Below are positions 17,151 through 25,987 of a DNA stretch of 64,000 nt, in pieces. A program made the translations under genes and the position numbers. The stretch spans positions 122,857 through 186,856 of the forward strand of contig NZ_JACXIZ010000017.1 of assembly GCF_014705605.1 (NCBI RefSeq). Reading direction: 5' to 3'. Within the stretch, counting starts at the first letter, position 1; every line of letters starts with the position of its first letter. Origin of the DNA: Paenibacillus sabuli. Lineage in GTDB: Bacteria > Bacillota > Bacilli > Paenibacillales > Paenibacillaceae. The notes beneath the pieces are model-generated. The model saw nothing but the letters and a program-made list of their open reading frames with translations, ran no database searches and was not told the origin of the DNA.

Positions 17151-18068
17151 ATGCCAATCAAAATTCCGGACAGCCTGCCGGCCAAAGAAGTGCTGACGCG
17201 TGAAAATATATTCGTCATGGATGAAAGCGTCGCGTACAAGCAGGACATCCGTCCGCTGCATATCGCGATCCTGAATCTGATGCCGACCAAGGAAACGACC
17301 GAAACGCAGCTGATGCGTCTGCTCGGCAATACGCCGCTGCAGGTGGAGGTGGCGCTGCTGCATCCGCGCACCCACACCTCCAAAAACACGCCGATCGAGC
17401 ACCTGGAGACGTTCTACAAAACGTTCGACGATATCGCGCATCACCGCTACGACGGCTTGATTATTACCGGAGCGCCGGTGGAGCGTCTGCCCTTCGAGGA
17501 TGTCACGTACTGGGAGGAGCTACAGACGATCATGGACTGGAGCGCCCGCAACGTCACGTCCACCCTGCACATCTGCTGGGGCGCGCAGGCCGGTCTGTAT
17601 CATCATTACGGCATTCCCAAGCATGATCTGGACGAAAAAATATTCGGCGTTTTCCCGCACACGATCAACAAGCAAAACGTCAAGCTGCTGCGCGGCTTCG
17701 ACGAGCTGTTCTACGTGCCGCAGTCGCGCCATACGGAGGTGCGGCGGGAAGCGATCGAGCAGGTGCCGGATCTCGAGGTGCTCTCCGAATCGGAGGAGGC
17801 GGGCGTCTACATCGCCGCCTCGCGCAACGGCCGCCAGATTTTTGTCACCGGACATTCGGAATACGATCCGCTCACGCTCAAGTGGGAATACGACCGCGAT
17901 GTCGCCAAAGGGCTGCGCGTCGGACTGCCCAAAAATTATTATCCGGGCGACGACCCGACCAAGCTGCCGATGTCCTCTTGGCGCGCGCACGCCAATCTGC
18001 TGTTCTCGAACTGGCTGAACTATTATGTGTACCAGGAGACGCCCTACGAGCTCGGCGCCAACATCTAA
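17151..18068 (+). CDS. metA: Homoserine O-acyltransferase, predicted acetyl-CoA type
   Basis: MetA activates homoserine by acylation, the first committed step of methionine synthesis. The 305-residue protein begins [15 protein letters not shown] and has the catalytic cysteine in HICWGAQAG, the histidine in VTGHSEYD and the Glu nearby in WEYDRD. Residue 111 is Glu ([11 protein letters not shown]). In the characterised Bacillus cereus enzyme Glu at this position goes with acetyl-CoA use and Gly with succinyl-CoA, so the product is probably O-acetylhomoserine. AAGGAG precedes the ATG. It is the first gene behind the S-box. Confidence 0.95.
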   Translation: MPIKIPDSLPAKEVLTRENIFVMDESVAYKQDIRPLHIAILNLMPTKETTETQLMRLLGNTPLQVEVALLHPRTHTSKNTPIEHLETFYKTFDDIAHHRYDGLIITGAPVERLPFEDVTYWEELQTIMDWSARNVTSTLHICWGAQAGLYHHYGIPKHDLDEKIFGVFPHTINKQNVKLLRGFDELFYVPQSRHTEVRREAIEQVPDLEVLSESEEAGVYIAASRNGRQIFVTGHSEYDPLTLKWEYDRDVAKGLRVGLPKNYYPGDDPTKLPMSSWRAHANLLFSNWLNYYVYQETPYELGANI

Positions 18069-18087
18069 AAAAAGGAGCAGTGCCTGC

Positions 18088-19251
18088 ATGAAAATTGAAA
18101 GCCGATTGGCCCAGATCGGTTCCGTCAAGGAACCGGTCACCGGAGCGGTCAACTTCCCGATCTACCCGTCCACCGCCTTCCGCCACCCGCGCGTCGGTCA
18201 GAGCACCGGCTTCGACTATATTCGCACCAAGAGCCCGACCCGGGCAGTCCTGGAGGAAGCGGCGGCCGAGCTGGAAGCCGGGGATGCGGGCTTCGCCTGC
18301 AGCTCCGGGATGGCCGCCTTGCAGACGGTATTCGCCCTGTTCCGCCAAGGCGACCATCTGCTCGTCTCGCTCGATCTGTACGGCGGCACCTACCGGCTGC
18401 TGGAGCGGATCATGAATCGCTTCGGCGTGAGCGCCTCCTACGTCGATACCAACGATCTCGACGCCATGGCGTCCGCCGCAACGCCTGCCACCAAGGCCGT
18501 GCTGATCGAGACGCCGACCAACCCGCTCATGATGATCACCGATCTGGCGCGCGTCTGTGCGTGGGCGCGCGACCGCGGCATGCTCTCGATCGTCGACAAT
18601 ACGCTGCTGACGCCGTTCTTCCAGCGTCCGCTGGAGCTGGGCGCGGATATCGTCGTACACAGCGCGACGAAGTATCTGGGCGGACACAACGACGTGCTCG
18701 CCGGTCTGATCATCACCAAGGGTGCGGAGCTGTCGGAAGAGATGGCGATGCTGCACAATTCCATCGGCGCGGTGCTGGGACCGCAGGACTCGTGGCTGCT
18801 GATGCGCGGCATGAAGACGCTGGCGCTGCGCATGGAGCGCCACCAATACAATGCGACGCGGATCGCCGCTTTTCTGCAGACGCACGAAGCCATCGAGCAG
18901 GTGTATTATCCAGGGCTGCCCGATCATCCGGGTCATGACATTCAGCAGCGCCAGTCCTCGGGCAACACCGGCATCTTCTCCTTCCGGCTCAAGGATGCGC
19001 GCTATGTCGACCCGGTACTGCGCCATATCAAGCTGATTGCGTTCGCCGAAAGCCTCGGCGGGGTGGAGTCGCTGATGACGTATCCGGCAGTGCAGACCCA
19101 TGCCGATATTCCCGAAGAAATTCGGCGCCGCATCGGCGTAGACGACCGGCTGCTGCGGTTCTCCGTAGGCATCGAGCATTGTGATGATCTGATTGACGAT
19201 CTGGCGGGCGCGCTCGCCGAGGCGCAGCGCGAGCTGGCGAAGGGAGAGTGA
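18088..19251 (+). CDS. metI: Cystathionine gamma-synthase / O-acetylhomoserine (thiol)-lyase
   Basis: This 387-residue enzyme of the Cys/Met-metabolism PLP family joins acylhomoserine with cysteine or sulfide. The PLP lysine is in HSATKYLGGHND, with further family motifs SSGMAALQ, ETPTNP and VDNT. AAAAGGAG lies before the ATG, 19 nt after metA. Next to MetA and a beta-lyase, the Bacillus MetI role (cystathionine synthesis with some thiolyase activity) fits best. A MetB-like assignment cannot be excluded by sequence alone. Confidence 0.9.
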   Translation: MKIESRLAQIGSVKEPVTGAVNFPIYPSTAFRHPRVGQSTGFDYIRTKSPTRAVLEEAAAELEAGDAGFACSSGMAALQTVFALFRQGDHLLVSLDLYGGTYRLLERIMNRFGVSASYVDTNDLDAMASAATPATKAVLIETPTNPLMMITDLARVCAWARDRGMLSIVDNTLLTPFFQRPLELGADIVVHSATKYLGGHNDVLAGLIITKGAELSEEMAMLHNSIGAVLGPQDSWLLMRGMKTLALRMERHQYNATRIAAFLQTHEAIEQVYYPGLPDHPGHDIQQRQSSGNTGIFSFRLKDARYVDPVLRHIKLIAFAESLGGVESLMTYPAVQTHADIPEEIRRRIGVDDRLLRFSVGIEHCDDLIDDLAGALAEAQRELAKGE

Positions 19252-19256
19252 GACCA

Positions 19257-20441
19257 GTGAGCTACGACTTTGATCAGGTCATCGAGCGCAGGGGCACGGC
19301 CTCCTACAAGTGGGATCAATCGGACAAGCTGTTCGGTCGCGCCGATCTGCTGCCGCTGTGGGTGGCGGATATGGACTTCTCGCCGCCGCGGGAGGTCGTG
19401 GACGCGATTGTCGAGCGGGCCAGGCAGGGCGTATACGGCTATACGATCCGCACGGACGACTACTACGACGCCGTGCGCGGCTGGCTCTCCCGCCGCCATG
19501 GCTGGGATGTGCAGCCGGGATGGATCTCGTCGAGCCCCGGCGTCGTGCCGGCGCTCAGCATGCTAGTGATGGCTTGCACGGAGCCGGGCGACGGCATCAT
19601 CCTGCAGTCGCCGGTGTATTATCCGTTCTACGACGTCATCCGCATGAACGGCCGGGTCGTCGTCGACAATCCGCTCGTGCTGCGCGACGGCCAGTATCGG
19701 ATGGACTTTGACCTGCTGGAGCAGCAGGCCAAGGACGGCGCCAAGCTGCTGCTGCTCTGCTCGCCGCACAATCCGGGCGGGCGCGTCTGGACGCGCGAGG
19801 AGCTGGCGCGGGTCGGCGAGATCTGCGAGCGCCACGGCGTGCTCGTCGTCGCCGACGAGATTCACCACGACCTCGTGCTGAAGCCGCACCGCCACACGCC
19901 TTACGCGTCGATCTCCAAGGCATGCGCCAATCATTCGATTACGTGCATCGCGCCGAGCAAGACGTTTAATCTGGCGGGGCTGCAAGCGGCCTCGGTCATT
20001 ATACCCAATGAGCGGCTGCGCCGCGTATATACCCAGCAGCTCAAGAGGCTGTCCCTGCATATGGAGACGTATTTCGGCCTGAGCGCCGTGGTCAGCAGCT
20101 ACACTTACGGTGATCAGTGGCTGGACGAGCTGCTGGCGTATCTGGCCGGCAGCGTCGATGCGCTGATCGCCTTTTGCGCAGAGCGGCTGCCGCAGGTCAG
20201 ACCGATCCGGCCCGAGGGCACCTATATGGTGTGGCTGGACTGCCGCGCCGTGTCGGAGGACCCGGAGGAGCTGAAGCGGCTGATGTTCGAGGAGGCCGGC
20301 GTTGCATTCAGCGAGGGCTCGGTTTTTGGACGGCAAGGAGCGGGCTTTTTGCGCGTCAATCTCGCTTGTCCGCGCGCCTTGCTGATGGAGGCGCTGGAGC
20401 GTTTCGCCGCTGCGATTGAGGCGCGGGCGGCCAAGCGCTGA
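19257..20441 (+). CDS. patB: PatB-type cystathionine beta-lyase / C-S lyase
   Basis: This 394-residue fold-type I PLP enzyme of the MalY/PatB group splits cystathionine to homocysteine, pyruvate and ammonia. The N-terminus is typical (YDFDQVIERRGTASYKWD), as are VADMDF, SPHNPGGR, ADEIHHDL and the PLP lysine in PSKTFNLAGLQ. The GTG at 19257 is chosen because AGGGAG lies 10 nt upstream; a GTG at 19248 would have almost no spacing. The gene begins 5 nt after the metI stop, so the three genes complete a homoserine-to-homocysteine operon. Confidence 0.88.
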   Translation: MSYDFDQVIERRGTASYKWDQSDKLFGRADLLPLWVADMDFSPPREVVDAIVERARQGVYGYTIRTDDYYDAVRGWLSRRHGWDVQPGWISSSPGVVPALSMLVMACTEPGDGIILQSPVYYPFYDVIRMNGRVVVDNPLVLRDGQYRMDFDLLEQQAKDGAKLLLLCSPHNPGGRVWTREELARVGEICERHGVLVVADEIHHDLVLKPHRHTPYASISKACANHSITCIAPSKTFNLAGLQAASVIIPNERLRRVYTQQLKRLSLHMETYFGLSAVVSSYTYGDQWLDELLAYLAGSVDALIAFCAERLPQVRPIRPEGTYMVWLDCRAVSEDPEELKRLMFEEAGVAFSEGSVFGRQGAGFLRVNLACPRALLMEALERFAAAIEARAAKR

Positions 20442-20584
20442 GCGGGTCTTATCGGTTGAGGAGCGCGCTATTGGGCGGCGGTCGCATTCGTGCGGGCGCC
20501 GCCCGAGTCTGTTATTGCGGGACCAAATATGATAGGCTTAGAACATAGACAGACAGCTTGCTTTTGAGGAGGAGACCCGTACGA

Positions 20585-21721
20585 ATGAGTCAAGTCGACC
20601 GCATCTTGCAGACCGCCCTCAGCGGCGGCCGGGTAACCCTGGAGGATACAACGACCCTGTTCGAATCGGACGAGATCGAAAAAATGGGCGCCGCGGCGAA
20701 CCAGCTGATGCTGAGGCGCCATCCCGAGCCCGTGACGACGTTTGTCGTGGGCCGCAATATTAACTACACCAATGTGTGCGATGTTTTTTGCCGTTTTTGC
20801 GCGTTTTACCGCAAGCCCGGCTCCGAGGAAGGCTATGTCCTGCCGGACGAGACGGTGCTGAGCAAAATCCAGGAAACGATCGACGTCGGCGGCACCGAAA
20901 TTTTGATGCAGGGCGGGACGAACCCGAATCTGCCGTTTACGTATTACACGGATCTGCTGAAAAAAATCAAAGCCCATTTTCCCGGTATCACGATGCACTC
21001 GTTCTCGCCGGCGGAAATTCTGAAAATGAAAGACGTCTCGGAAGGCCTCACGCTGGAGGAAGTCGTGCGCGCGCTGCATGAGGCCGGACTGGACTCGCTG
21101 CCCGGCGGCGGCGCCGAGATTCTCGACGATCGCACGCGCCGCAAAATCAGCCGGCTGAAAGGCTCGTGGCGCGACTGGATGGACGTCATGCAGACCGCGC
21201 ATCGCATCGGCATGAATACGACCGCCACGATGGTCATCGGCTTCGGCGAAGCGATGGAGGAGCGGGCGCTTCATCTGCATCGCTTGCGCGAGGCCCAGGA
21301 TGCCTGTCTGGGCGGGAGCTCGGGCTCCAAGGGCTTTTTGGCCTTCATCCCGTGGACGTTCCAGCCCGACAACACGAACATGAAGCGGGAGAAGGCGACG
21401 CCGGAGGAGTATCTCAAGACGCTGGCAATCAGCCGCATCACGCTCGACAACGTCGACAATTTCCAATCCTCCTGGGTCACGATGGGACCGGATGTCGGCA
21501 AACAGTCGCTGTCGTACGGCTGCAATGACTTCGGCAGCACGATGATCGAGGAGAATGTCGTCTCCGCCGCCGGCACGACGCACAAGGTCAATATCGAGCT
21601 GATCCTGCAGCTCATCCGCGAGGCCGGCAAAATCCCGGCGCAGCGCAACACGCGCTATGAAATATTGAAAACCTACACCGACGCCGACACCGTCTCGAGG
21701 GATTTCATGATGCAGAACTAA
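20585..21721 (+). CDS. mqnC: Cyclic dehypoxanthinyl futalosine synthase
   Basis: MqnC is a radical-SAM enzyme that cyclises dehypoxanthine futalosine in the futalosine route to menaquinone. The 378-residue protein has the CX3CX2C cluster motif at Cys65, Cys69 and Cys72 (NVCDVFCRFCAFYR) and typical segments GGTEILMQGGTNP, LPGGGAEIL and FIPWTFQPDNT. GAGGAGG precedes the ATG. No other mqn gene lies in the window. Bacillus subtilis uses the classical men route, so this points to the alternative pathway in this organism. Confidence 0.93.
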   Translation: MSQVDRILQTALSGGRVTLEDTTTLFESDEIEKMGAAANQLMLRRHPEPVTTFVVGRNINYTNVCDVFCRFCAFYRKPGSEEGYVLPDETVLSKIQETIDVGGTEILMQGGTNPNLPFTYYTDLLKKIKAHFPGITMHSFSPAEILKMKDVSEGLTLEEVVRALHEAGLDSLPGGGAEILDDRTRRKISRLKGSWRDWMDVMQTAHRIGMNTTATMVIGFGEAMEERALHLHRLREAQDACLGGSSGSKGFLAFIPWTFQPDNTNMKREKATPEEYLKTLAISRITLDNVDNFQSSWVTMGPDVGKQSLSYGCNDFGSTMIEENVVSAAGTTHKVNIELILQLIREAGKIPAQRNTRYEILKTYTDADTVSRDFMMQN

Positions 21722-21791
21722 TGCCACAACCTTCATCGTATATCCGCCGCTTCCTGCCCATATACTGATTGTGTATGGAAAGGAGCATGCC

Positions 21792-22748
21792 ATGATGGAG
21801 CTGTTCAGAGTGGCGCTGCGCTGCACCGAGGAGGCGACGATCTGGAAGCTGTCGCGTTACTTGAGCGAAGCGTATGCGGAGTGGGACGGGCCGGGAAGCG
21901 CCCCCGAGCTGCGCTGGGAGATCGAGCCCGGCGACGGCACGATCCGCTGCACGGCGGACCGGACGGCATGCCAGCCGGAGCAGCGTGCGGCGGTGCTGCG
22001 TCATGCGGCGGCCGGGCTCTCGGCCTACATTGTCGATCACTGGGAAGAAGCGCTCCTGGAAGGCTTGATTGCCAAGGAATCCGGCTACGAGGACGAGGAG
22101 GAGCGGCGGCGTATCGCTGTGCTGTCCAGGCGGCTGCTCGAAGGCACCCTTCATGCCGAAGCGCCCGATCCCCAGGCCGCAAGGCGCGAACGCGAGCTTC
22201 GCATCCGGCGGGTTAAGGACGAACTGCAGCCTTTTTTGCAGCGCCAGCGTCGGATCGACCTCGACGGCTTCGTTCGGTTCAGACTGTCCGCCTACCGTGC
22301 GGCGCTGCGCGAGGTGATGCAGCAGGCCGTCGACGAGTGGATTTTAGACAAGCAGTACCACGAATTTCTTGAATTGCTGCGGTATTTTGTCAGTACCCAG
22401 ATTGCCAAGACCTCGGTGGTCCACGTGCTGCAGGAGGCGGACGGGCAATTCAGGCTCTGCAACTACGAGCTCCGGCCGCTCGACCCTCCGAGTGCGTCGG
22501 AGGCGCCGGCGAGCGACTTGCCGGGCGGGCAGGAACATTTCGAGCTGGACGTCGAGGATCGGATCGTCAGTTCGCTAATCACGGTCTCGCCGCGGCAGAT
22601 TGTGATTCACACCGAGCGGCCGGAGCAGCAGGTCATTCGGACGATCCGGGCGATTTTTGGCGAGCGGGTGACGGTGTGCGGGAGCTGCCAGACTTGCCGT
22701 ATGGCGGCGCATCGCCGCGATCCGCGCCGTGATCCGGTACCGACTTGA
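21792..22748 (+). CDS. ytxC: YtxC family sporulation-associated protein
   Basis: The 318-residue protein is recognised as YtxC by features such as FVRFRLSAYRAALREVMQQA and VSPRQIVIH together with its place directly before thrS, the same order as in Bacillus subtilis. It has no membrane segment or signal peptide. The C-terminal CGSCQTC motif could bind metal. The biochemical function of the family is unknown. AGGAG lies 6 nt before the ATG at 21792; the neighbouring ATG at 21795 is an equally possible start. Confidence 0.82.
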   Translation: MMELFRVALRCTEEATIWKLSRYLSEAYAEWDGPGSAPELRWEIEPGDGTIRCTADRTACQPEQRAAVLRHAAAGLSAYIVDHWEEALLEGLIAKESGYEDEEERRRIAVLSRRLLEGTLHAEAPDPQAARRERELRIRRVKDELQPFLQRQRRIDLDGFVRFRLSAYRAALREVMQQAVDEWILDKQYHEFLELLRYFVSTQIAKTSVVHVLQEADGQFRLCNYELRPLDPPSASEAPASDLPGGQEHFELDVEDRIVSSLITVSPRQIVIHTERPEQQVIRTIRAIFGERVTVCGSCQTCRMAAHRRDPRRDPVPT

Positions 22749-22774
22749 CCGATTCGCCGTATCCGGCGTATAAT
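22745..22774 (+). promoter_or_regulatory. Sigma-A promoter of thrS
   Basis: TTGACC and TATAAT are separated by 18 bp. The -35 element overlaps the ytxC stop codon. The predicted transcript carries a leader of about 365 nt. Confidence 0.8.
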
Positions 22775-22871
22775 GCATCTTAAGCAAAGCGGCGCAAGTA
22801 CCGGCCAGTCATGGGCGGTGCGCGCAATCGCTACGCAACGGCAACGATAGAGCCACCGACTGCCCGGCTCG

Positions 22872-23107
22872 CGGTCCAGAGAGAGGAACCCCGGCTGCAA
22901 GTTCCTTCCGATCGACTTGGCAGCGCGACCCCTCTGGAGCCGATCGGCTGAACCCTTGCCCGCCAGGGCCAGGCAGTAGGACGTTCCGATTCATCCCCGT
23001 TACCGGATGCTTCAAGGATCGACGGGCGCCGAGCGGCGCGCGCAGATCGAATGAGGGTGGAACCACGAGGCTTATGCGCTCGTCCCTTTCGGGACGGGCG
23101 CTTTTTG
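22872..23107 (+). ncRNA. T-box riboswitch, predicted tRNA-Thr type
   Basis: Stem I is closed by GGTCCAGAG and CTCTGGAGCC. The T-box sequence AGGGTGGAACCACGAG lies at about 23054-23069. The terminator follows at 23073-23105: GCGCTCGTCCC pairs with GGGACGGGCGC and ends in TTTTT. The triplet immediately 5' of the stem I closing helix is ACC (22928-22930), a threonine codon, consistent with the gene controlled. Uncharged tRNA-Thr would stabilise the antiterminator and raise ThrS expression. Confidence 0.92.
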
Positions 23108-23149
23108 CCGTTTTGGCGCTTTGAGCAAGAGAAGGGAGAATGAAGGAAT

Positions 23150-25087
23150 ATGGGCATTCAAGTGACGCTGCCGGATGGCGCGCGGCGCGAATACGAGGTC
23201 GGGGTCAGCATCGAGGAGATCGCCGGCTCGATCAGTTCGGGACTGCGCAAGCAAGCGATTGCCGGCAAGGTGAACGGCAAGGTCGTCGACGTATACGCCA
23301 AGCTGGACGAAGACGCGGCAATCGAAATCGTGACCGTCGACACGCCGGACGGGCTGGAGGTGTACCGGCACAGCACCGCGCATTTGATGGCGCAGGCGAT
23401 CAAGCGCGTATTTGCCGATCGCCAGGTGAAATTGGGCATCGGACCGGTGATCGAGGACGGTTTTTATTACGATATCGATATGGAAGAATCGCTCACCCCG
23501 GAGGATCTGGAGAAGATCGAGCAGGAGATGCAGCGCATCGTCAAGGAGAACCTGGACATCCGGCGCCGCGAGGTGAGCCGGCAGGAGGCGCTCGAGACGT
23601 ACGAGCGGCTAGGCGACAATCTCAAGCTGGAGCTGATTCGCGACCTGCCGGACGAGGCGGTCATCACGATGTACGATCAGGGCGAGTTTTTCGATCTGTG
23701 CCGCGGTCCGCATCTGCCGTCGACCGGCCGCATCAAGGCGTTTAAGCTGCTGAGCATTGCCGGCGCTTACTGGCGCGGCGATTCCAAGAACAAGATGCTG
23801 CAGCGCATCTACGGCACCGCCTTCCCGAAGAAGTCGCAGCTGGAGGAGCACCTGCACCTGCTCGAGGAAGCCAAGAAACGCGATCACCGCAAGCTCGGCC
23901 GCGAGCTCGGCATGTTCGCCTTCTCGCGCGAGGTCGGCCAAGGTCTGCCGCTGTGGCTGCCCAACGGCGCCAAGCTGCGCCGCACGATGGAGCGCTACAT
24001 CGTCGATCTGGAGGAACGGCTCGGCTATCAGCATGTGTATACGCCGGTGCTGGCCAATGTGGAGCTGTACAAAATCTCCGGGCACTGGGAGCATTATTCG
24101 GAAGACATGTTCCCGAAAATGGTGCTGGACAACGAAGAAATGGTGCTGCGGCCGATGAACTGTCCGCACCACATGATGGTCTACAAGAGCGAGATGCACA
24201 GCTATCGCGATCTGCCGATCCGGGTGGCGGAGCTGGGCACGATGCATCGCTACGAGATGTCCGGCGCGCTGACCGGGCTGCACCGGGTGCGGGCGATGAC
24301 GCTCAACGACGCGCATATCTTCTGCCGGCCCGATCAGATCAAGGAGGAATTCGCGCGGGTCATCGCGCTCATTCGCCAGGTGTACGAGGACTTCGGCATC
24401 AAGGACTATCGCTTCCGGCTGTCGTACCGCGATCCGCAGGATACGGAGAAGTACTTCCCGGACGACGCGATGTGGGAGATGTCGCAGCGCATGCTGCGCG
24501 AGGTGGTGGAGGAGCTGGAGCTGCCGTTCTACGAGGCGGAGGGCGAGGCGGCCTTCTATGGGCCGAAGCTCGACGTGCAGATCCGCACCGCGCTCGGCAA
24601 GGAGGAGACGCTCTCGACGGCGCAGCTCGATTTCCTGCTGCCGGACCGGTTCGAGCTGGAGTACGTCGGCGACGACGGCAAGAAGCACCGGCCGGTCGTC
24701 ATCCATCGCGGCATCATCAGCACGATGGAGCGCATGACCGCCTTCCTGCTGGAAAACTACGCCGGCGCGCTGCCGCTCTGGCTCAGCCCGATTCAGGCCC
24801 GCATCATCCCGGTCTCGCTCGCCTACGAGGAGTACGCGCGCAAGCTGGAGACGCAGCTGCTGGCGGGGGGCGTCAAGGTCGAATGCGATCTGCGCAACGA
24901 GAAGATGGGCTACAAAATTCGCGAGGCGCAGCTTGAAAAAATTCCGTACATGCTGATTGTCGGAGACAACGAAGCGCAGGCGCAAAGCGCCTCCGTGCGC
25001 AAGCGCGGGGAGGGCGATCTCGGCGCCTTGCCGGCAGAGGAGCTGCTCGAAAAATTACAGCGCGAAATTGCCGATAAACAAAGCTGA
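23150..25087 (+). CDS. thrS: Threonine--tRNA ligase
   Basis: ThrS charges tRNA-Thr. The 645-residue protein has the full domain order: TGS (1-62), editing/SAD domain (about 70-225, with [10 protein letters not shown]), class II catalytic core (about 245-535) and anticodon-binding domain (about 540-640). Class II motif 2 is the [10 protein letters not shown] region, and the zinc ligands lie in MNCPHHM and downstream histidines. GGGAG lies before the ATG. A T-box precedes and a terminator follows it. Confidence 0.97.
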   Translation: MGIQVTLPDGARREYEVGVSIEEIAGSISSGLRKQAIAGKVNGKVVDVYAKLDEDAAIEIVTVDTPDGLEVYRHSTAHLMAQAIKRVFADRQVKLGIGPVIEDGFYYDIDMEESLTPEDLEKIEQEMQRIVKENLDIRRREVSRQEALETYERLGDNLKLELIRDLPDEAVITMYDQGEFFDLCRGPHLPSTGRIKAFKLLSIAGAYWRGDSKNKMLQRIYGTAFPKKSQLEEHLHLLEEAKKRDHRKLGRELGMFAFSREVGQGLPLWLPNGAKLRRTMERYIVDLEERLGYQHVYTPVLANVELYKISGHWEHYSEDMFPKMVLDNEEMVLRPMNCPHHMMVYKSEMHSYRDLPIRVAELGTMHRYEMSGALTGLHRVRAMTLNDAHIFCRPDQIKEEFARVIALIRQVYEDFGIKDYRFRLSYRDPQDTEKYFPDDAMWEMSQRMLREVVEELELPFYEAEGEAAFYGPKLDVQIRTALGKEETLSTAQLDFLLPDRFELEYVGDDGKKHRPVVIHRGIISTMERMTAFLLENYAGALPLWLSPIQARIIPVSLAYEEYARKLETQLLAGGVKVECDLRNEKMGYKIREAQLEKIPYMLIVGDNEAQAQSASVRKRGEGDLGALPAEELLEKLQREIADKQS

Positions 25088-25089
25088 TC

Positions 25090-25141
25090 GAAATTTGTCG
25101 CCGGTCGCCGGATGGGGCAGGCGACAAATTTTCTTTTTTTT
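25090..25141 (+). terminator. Rho-independent terminator of thrS
   Basis: GAAATTTGTCGCC pairs with GGCGACAAATTTTC around a GC-rich loop, followed by a run of T. Confidence 0.85.
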
Positions 25142-25182
25142 CTTAACAGAATATGCTAAAATAAAGCTATCTAAACAGAGCC

Positions 25183-25196
25183 TGTAAACGCTAACA
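25183..25196 (+). promoter_or_regulatory. cre site (CcpA operator) upstream of the ECF sigma factor
   Basis: TGTAAACGCTAACA matches the cre consensus TGWAANCGNTNWCA at every fixed position. It lies 13 nt before the start codon and downstream of a candidate -10 element (TAAAAT, 25157-25162), a position suited to roadblock repression. Confidence 0.65.
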
Positions 25197-25209
25197 ATGT
25201 GGGGCGGGT

Positions 25210-25749
25210 ATGAAAATGAAAAGCTGGTTGTCTCAAGAAAACGACCCGAGCGGAGTGGAGCTTGAGAAGCATGAGGCGTTGTTGCGCGATTTGTACAACC
25301 AGATGATCCGCGTGGCTTATTCCCGGGTGCGAAACAAATCCGACGCGCATGATGTCGTGCAGGAGGCTTGGGTCAACATGCTCGCCAAACGCGATTCGCT
25401 GCGCGAGCAGAGCAAGCTGGCGGCCTGGGCCAAGACCATCACGGCAAATGTCGCACACAATGTCAATCGCCGCTATGCGGGTGGACGGGCCCACTGCGCC
25501 TTGTCCGAGGAGCAGGAGGAGAGCGGTTCGCCTTCGCCTACCGAGGCGGAGCTGATGCTCGAGATTTCGGAGCTGCTCGGCGCGCTTGATCCGCGTTCGC
25601 GCACAATGATTTTGTACAAGTTCTATTATGGCTTCAAGGATCAGGAGATCGCCGATGCCATGAACATGCCGCTCGGCACGGTGAAGGCGCGCATTCACCG
25701 CAGCAAGCAGCGGCTCAAGCAATCGGCCACCGCCGCGAACGACGGTTAG
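25210..25749 (+). CDS. ECF-type RNA polymerase sigma factor
   Basis: The 179-residue protein has sigma-70 region 2 (about 20-88: NQMIRVAYSRVRNKSDAHDVVQEAW) and region 4 (about 118-172: LDPRSRTMILYKFYYGFKDQEIADAM, then GTVKARIHRSKQRLKQ). There is no region 3, as in ECF factors. No anti-sigma gene follows; the next gene is liaF after a terminator. A cre-like site just before the start suggests carbon-dependent expression. GGGGCGGG is the only ribosome binding site and an ATG at 25216 is an alternative start. Confidence 0.92.
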   Translation: MKMKSWLSQENDPSGVELEKHEALLRDLYNQMIRVAYSRVRNKSDAHDVVQEAWVNMLAKRDSLREQSKLAAWAKTITANVAHNVNRRYAGGRAHCALSEEQEESGSPSPTEAELMLEISELLGALDPRSRTMILYKFYYGFKDQEIADAMNMPLGTVKARIHRSKQRLKQSATAANDG

Positions 25750-25790
25750 GCGTTATGCGATGCTCATATAGAAGCGGCGGCAGCCTCAGG

Positions 25791-25826
25791 GCCCGGTCTA
25801 GCATTGCTAGGGCGGGCTTTTTTATG
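25791..25826 (+). terminator. Rho-independent terminator of the sigma factor gene
   Basis: GCCCGGTCTAGC pairs imperfectly with GCTAGGGCGGGC and is followed by TTTTTT. Confidence 0.85.
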
Positions 25827-25935
25827 CGCCGAGTGGTTCAACGTTTTTCTTCGTGTGGAATAATGTGGTGATTATTTGCATTTAATCCCTGGTTCTCATG
25901 CTGGAGACCGAGATGCGGTTCAATCCGTCGCCCCT

Positions 25936-25963
25936 TTGAGCGCTTCGGCCGTTACGGTATACT
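25936..25963 (+). promoter_or_regulatory. Sigma-A promoter of liaFSR
   Basis: TTGAGC and TATACT are separated by 16 bp, 25 nt before the liaF start. Confidence 0.65.
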
Positions 25964-25987
25964 TGAGAGCATAAGGGGGAAGAACCT

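Noticed and set aside
20473..20503. Terminator after patB (GGGCGGCG ... CGCCGCCC).
   Set aside because: The loop is long and no T run follows, so support is too weak to list as a feature.
22607..23157. Several minus-strand ORFs between ytxC and thrS.
   Set aside because: The interval is fully explained by the thrS promoter, T-box and terminator on the plus strand.
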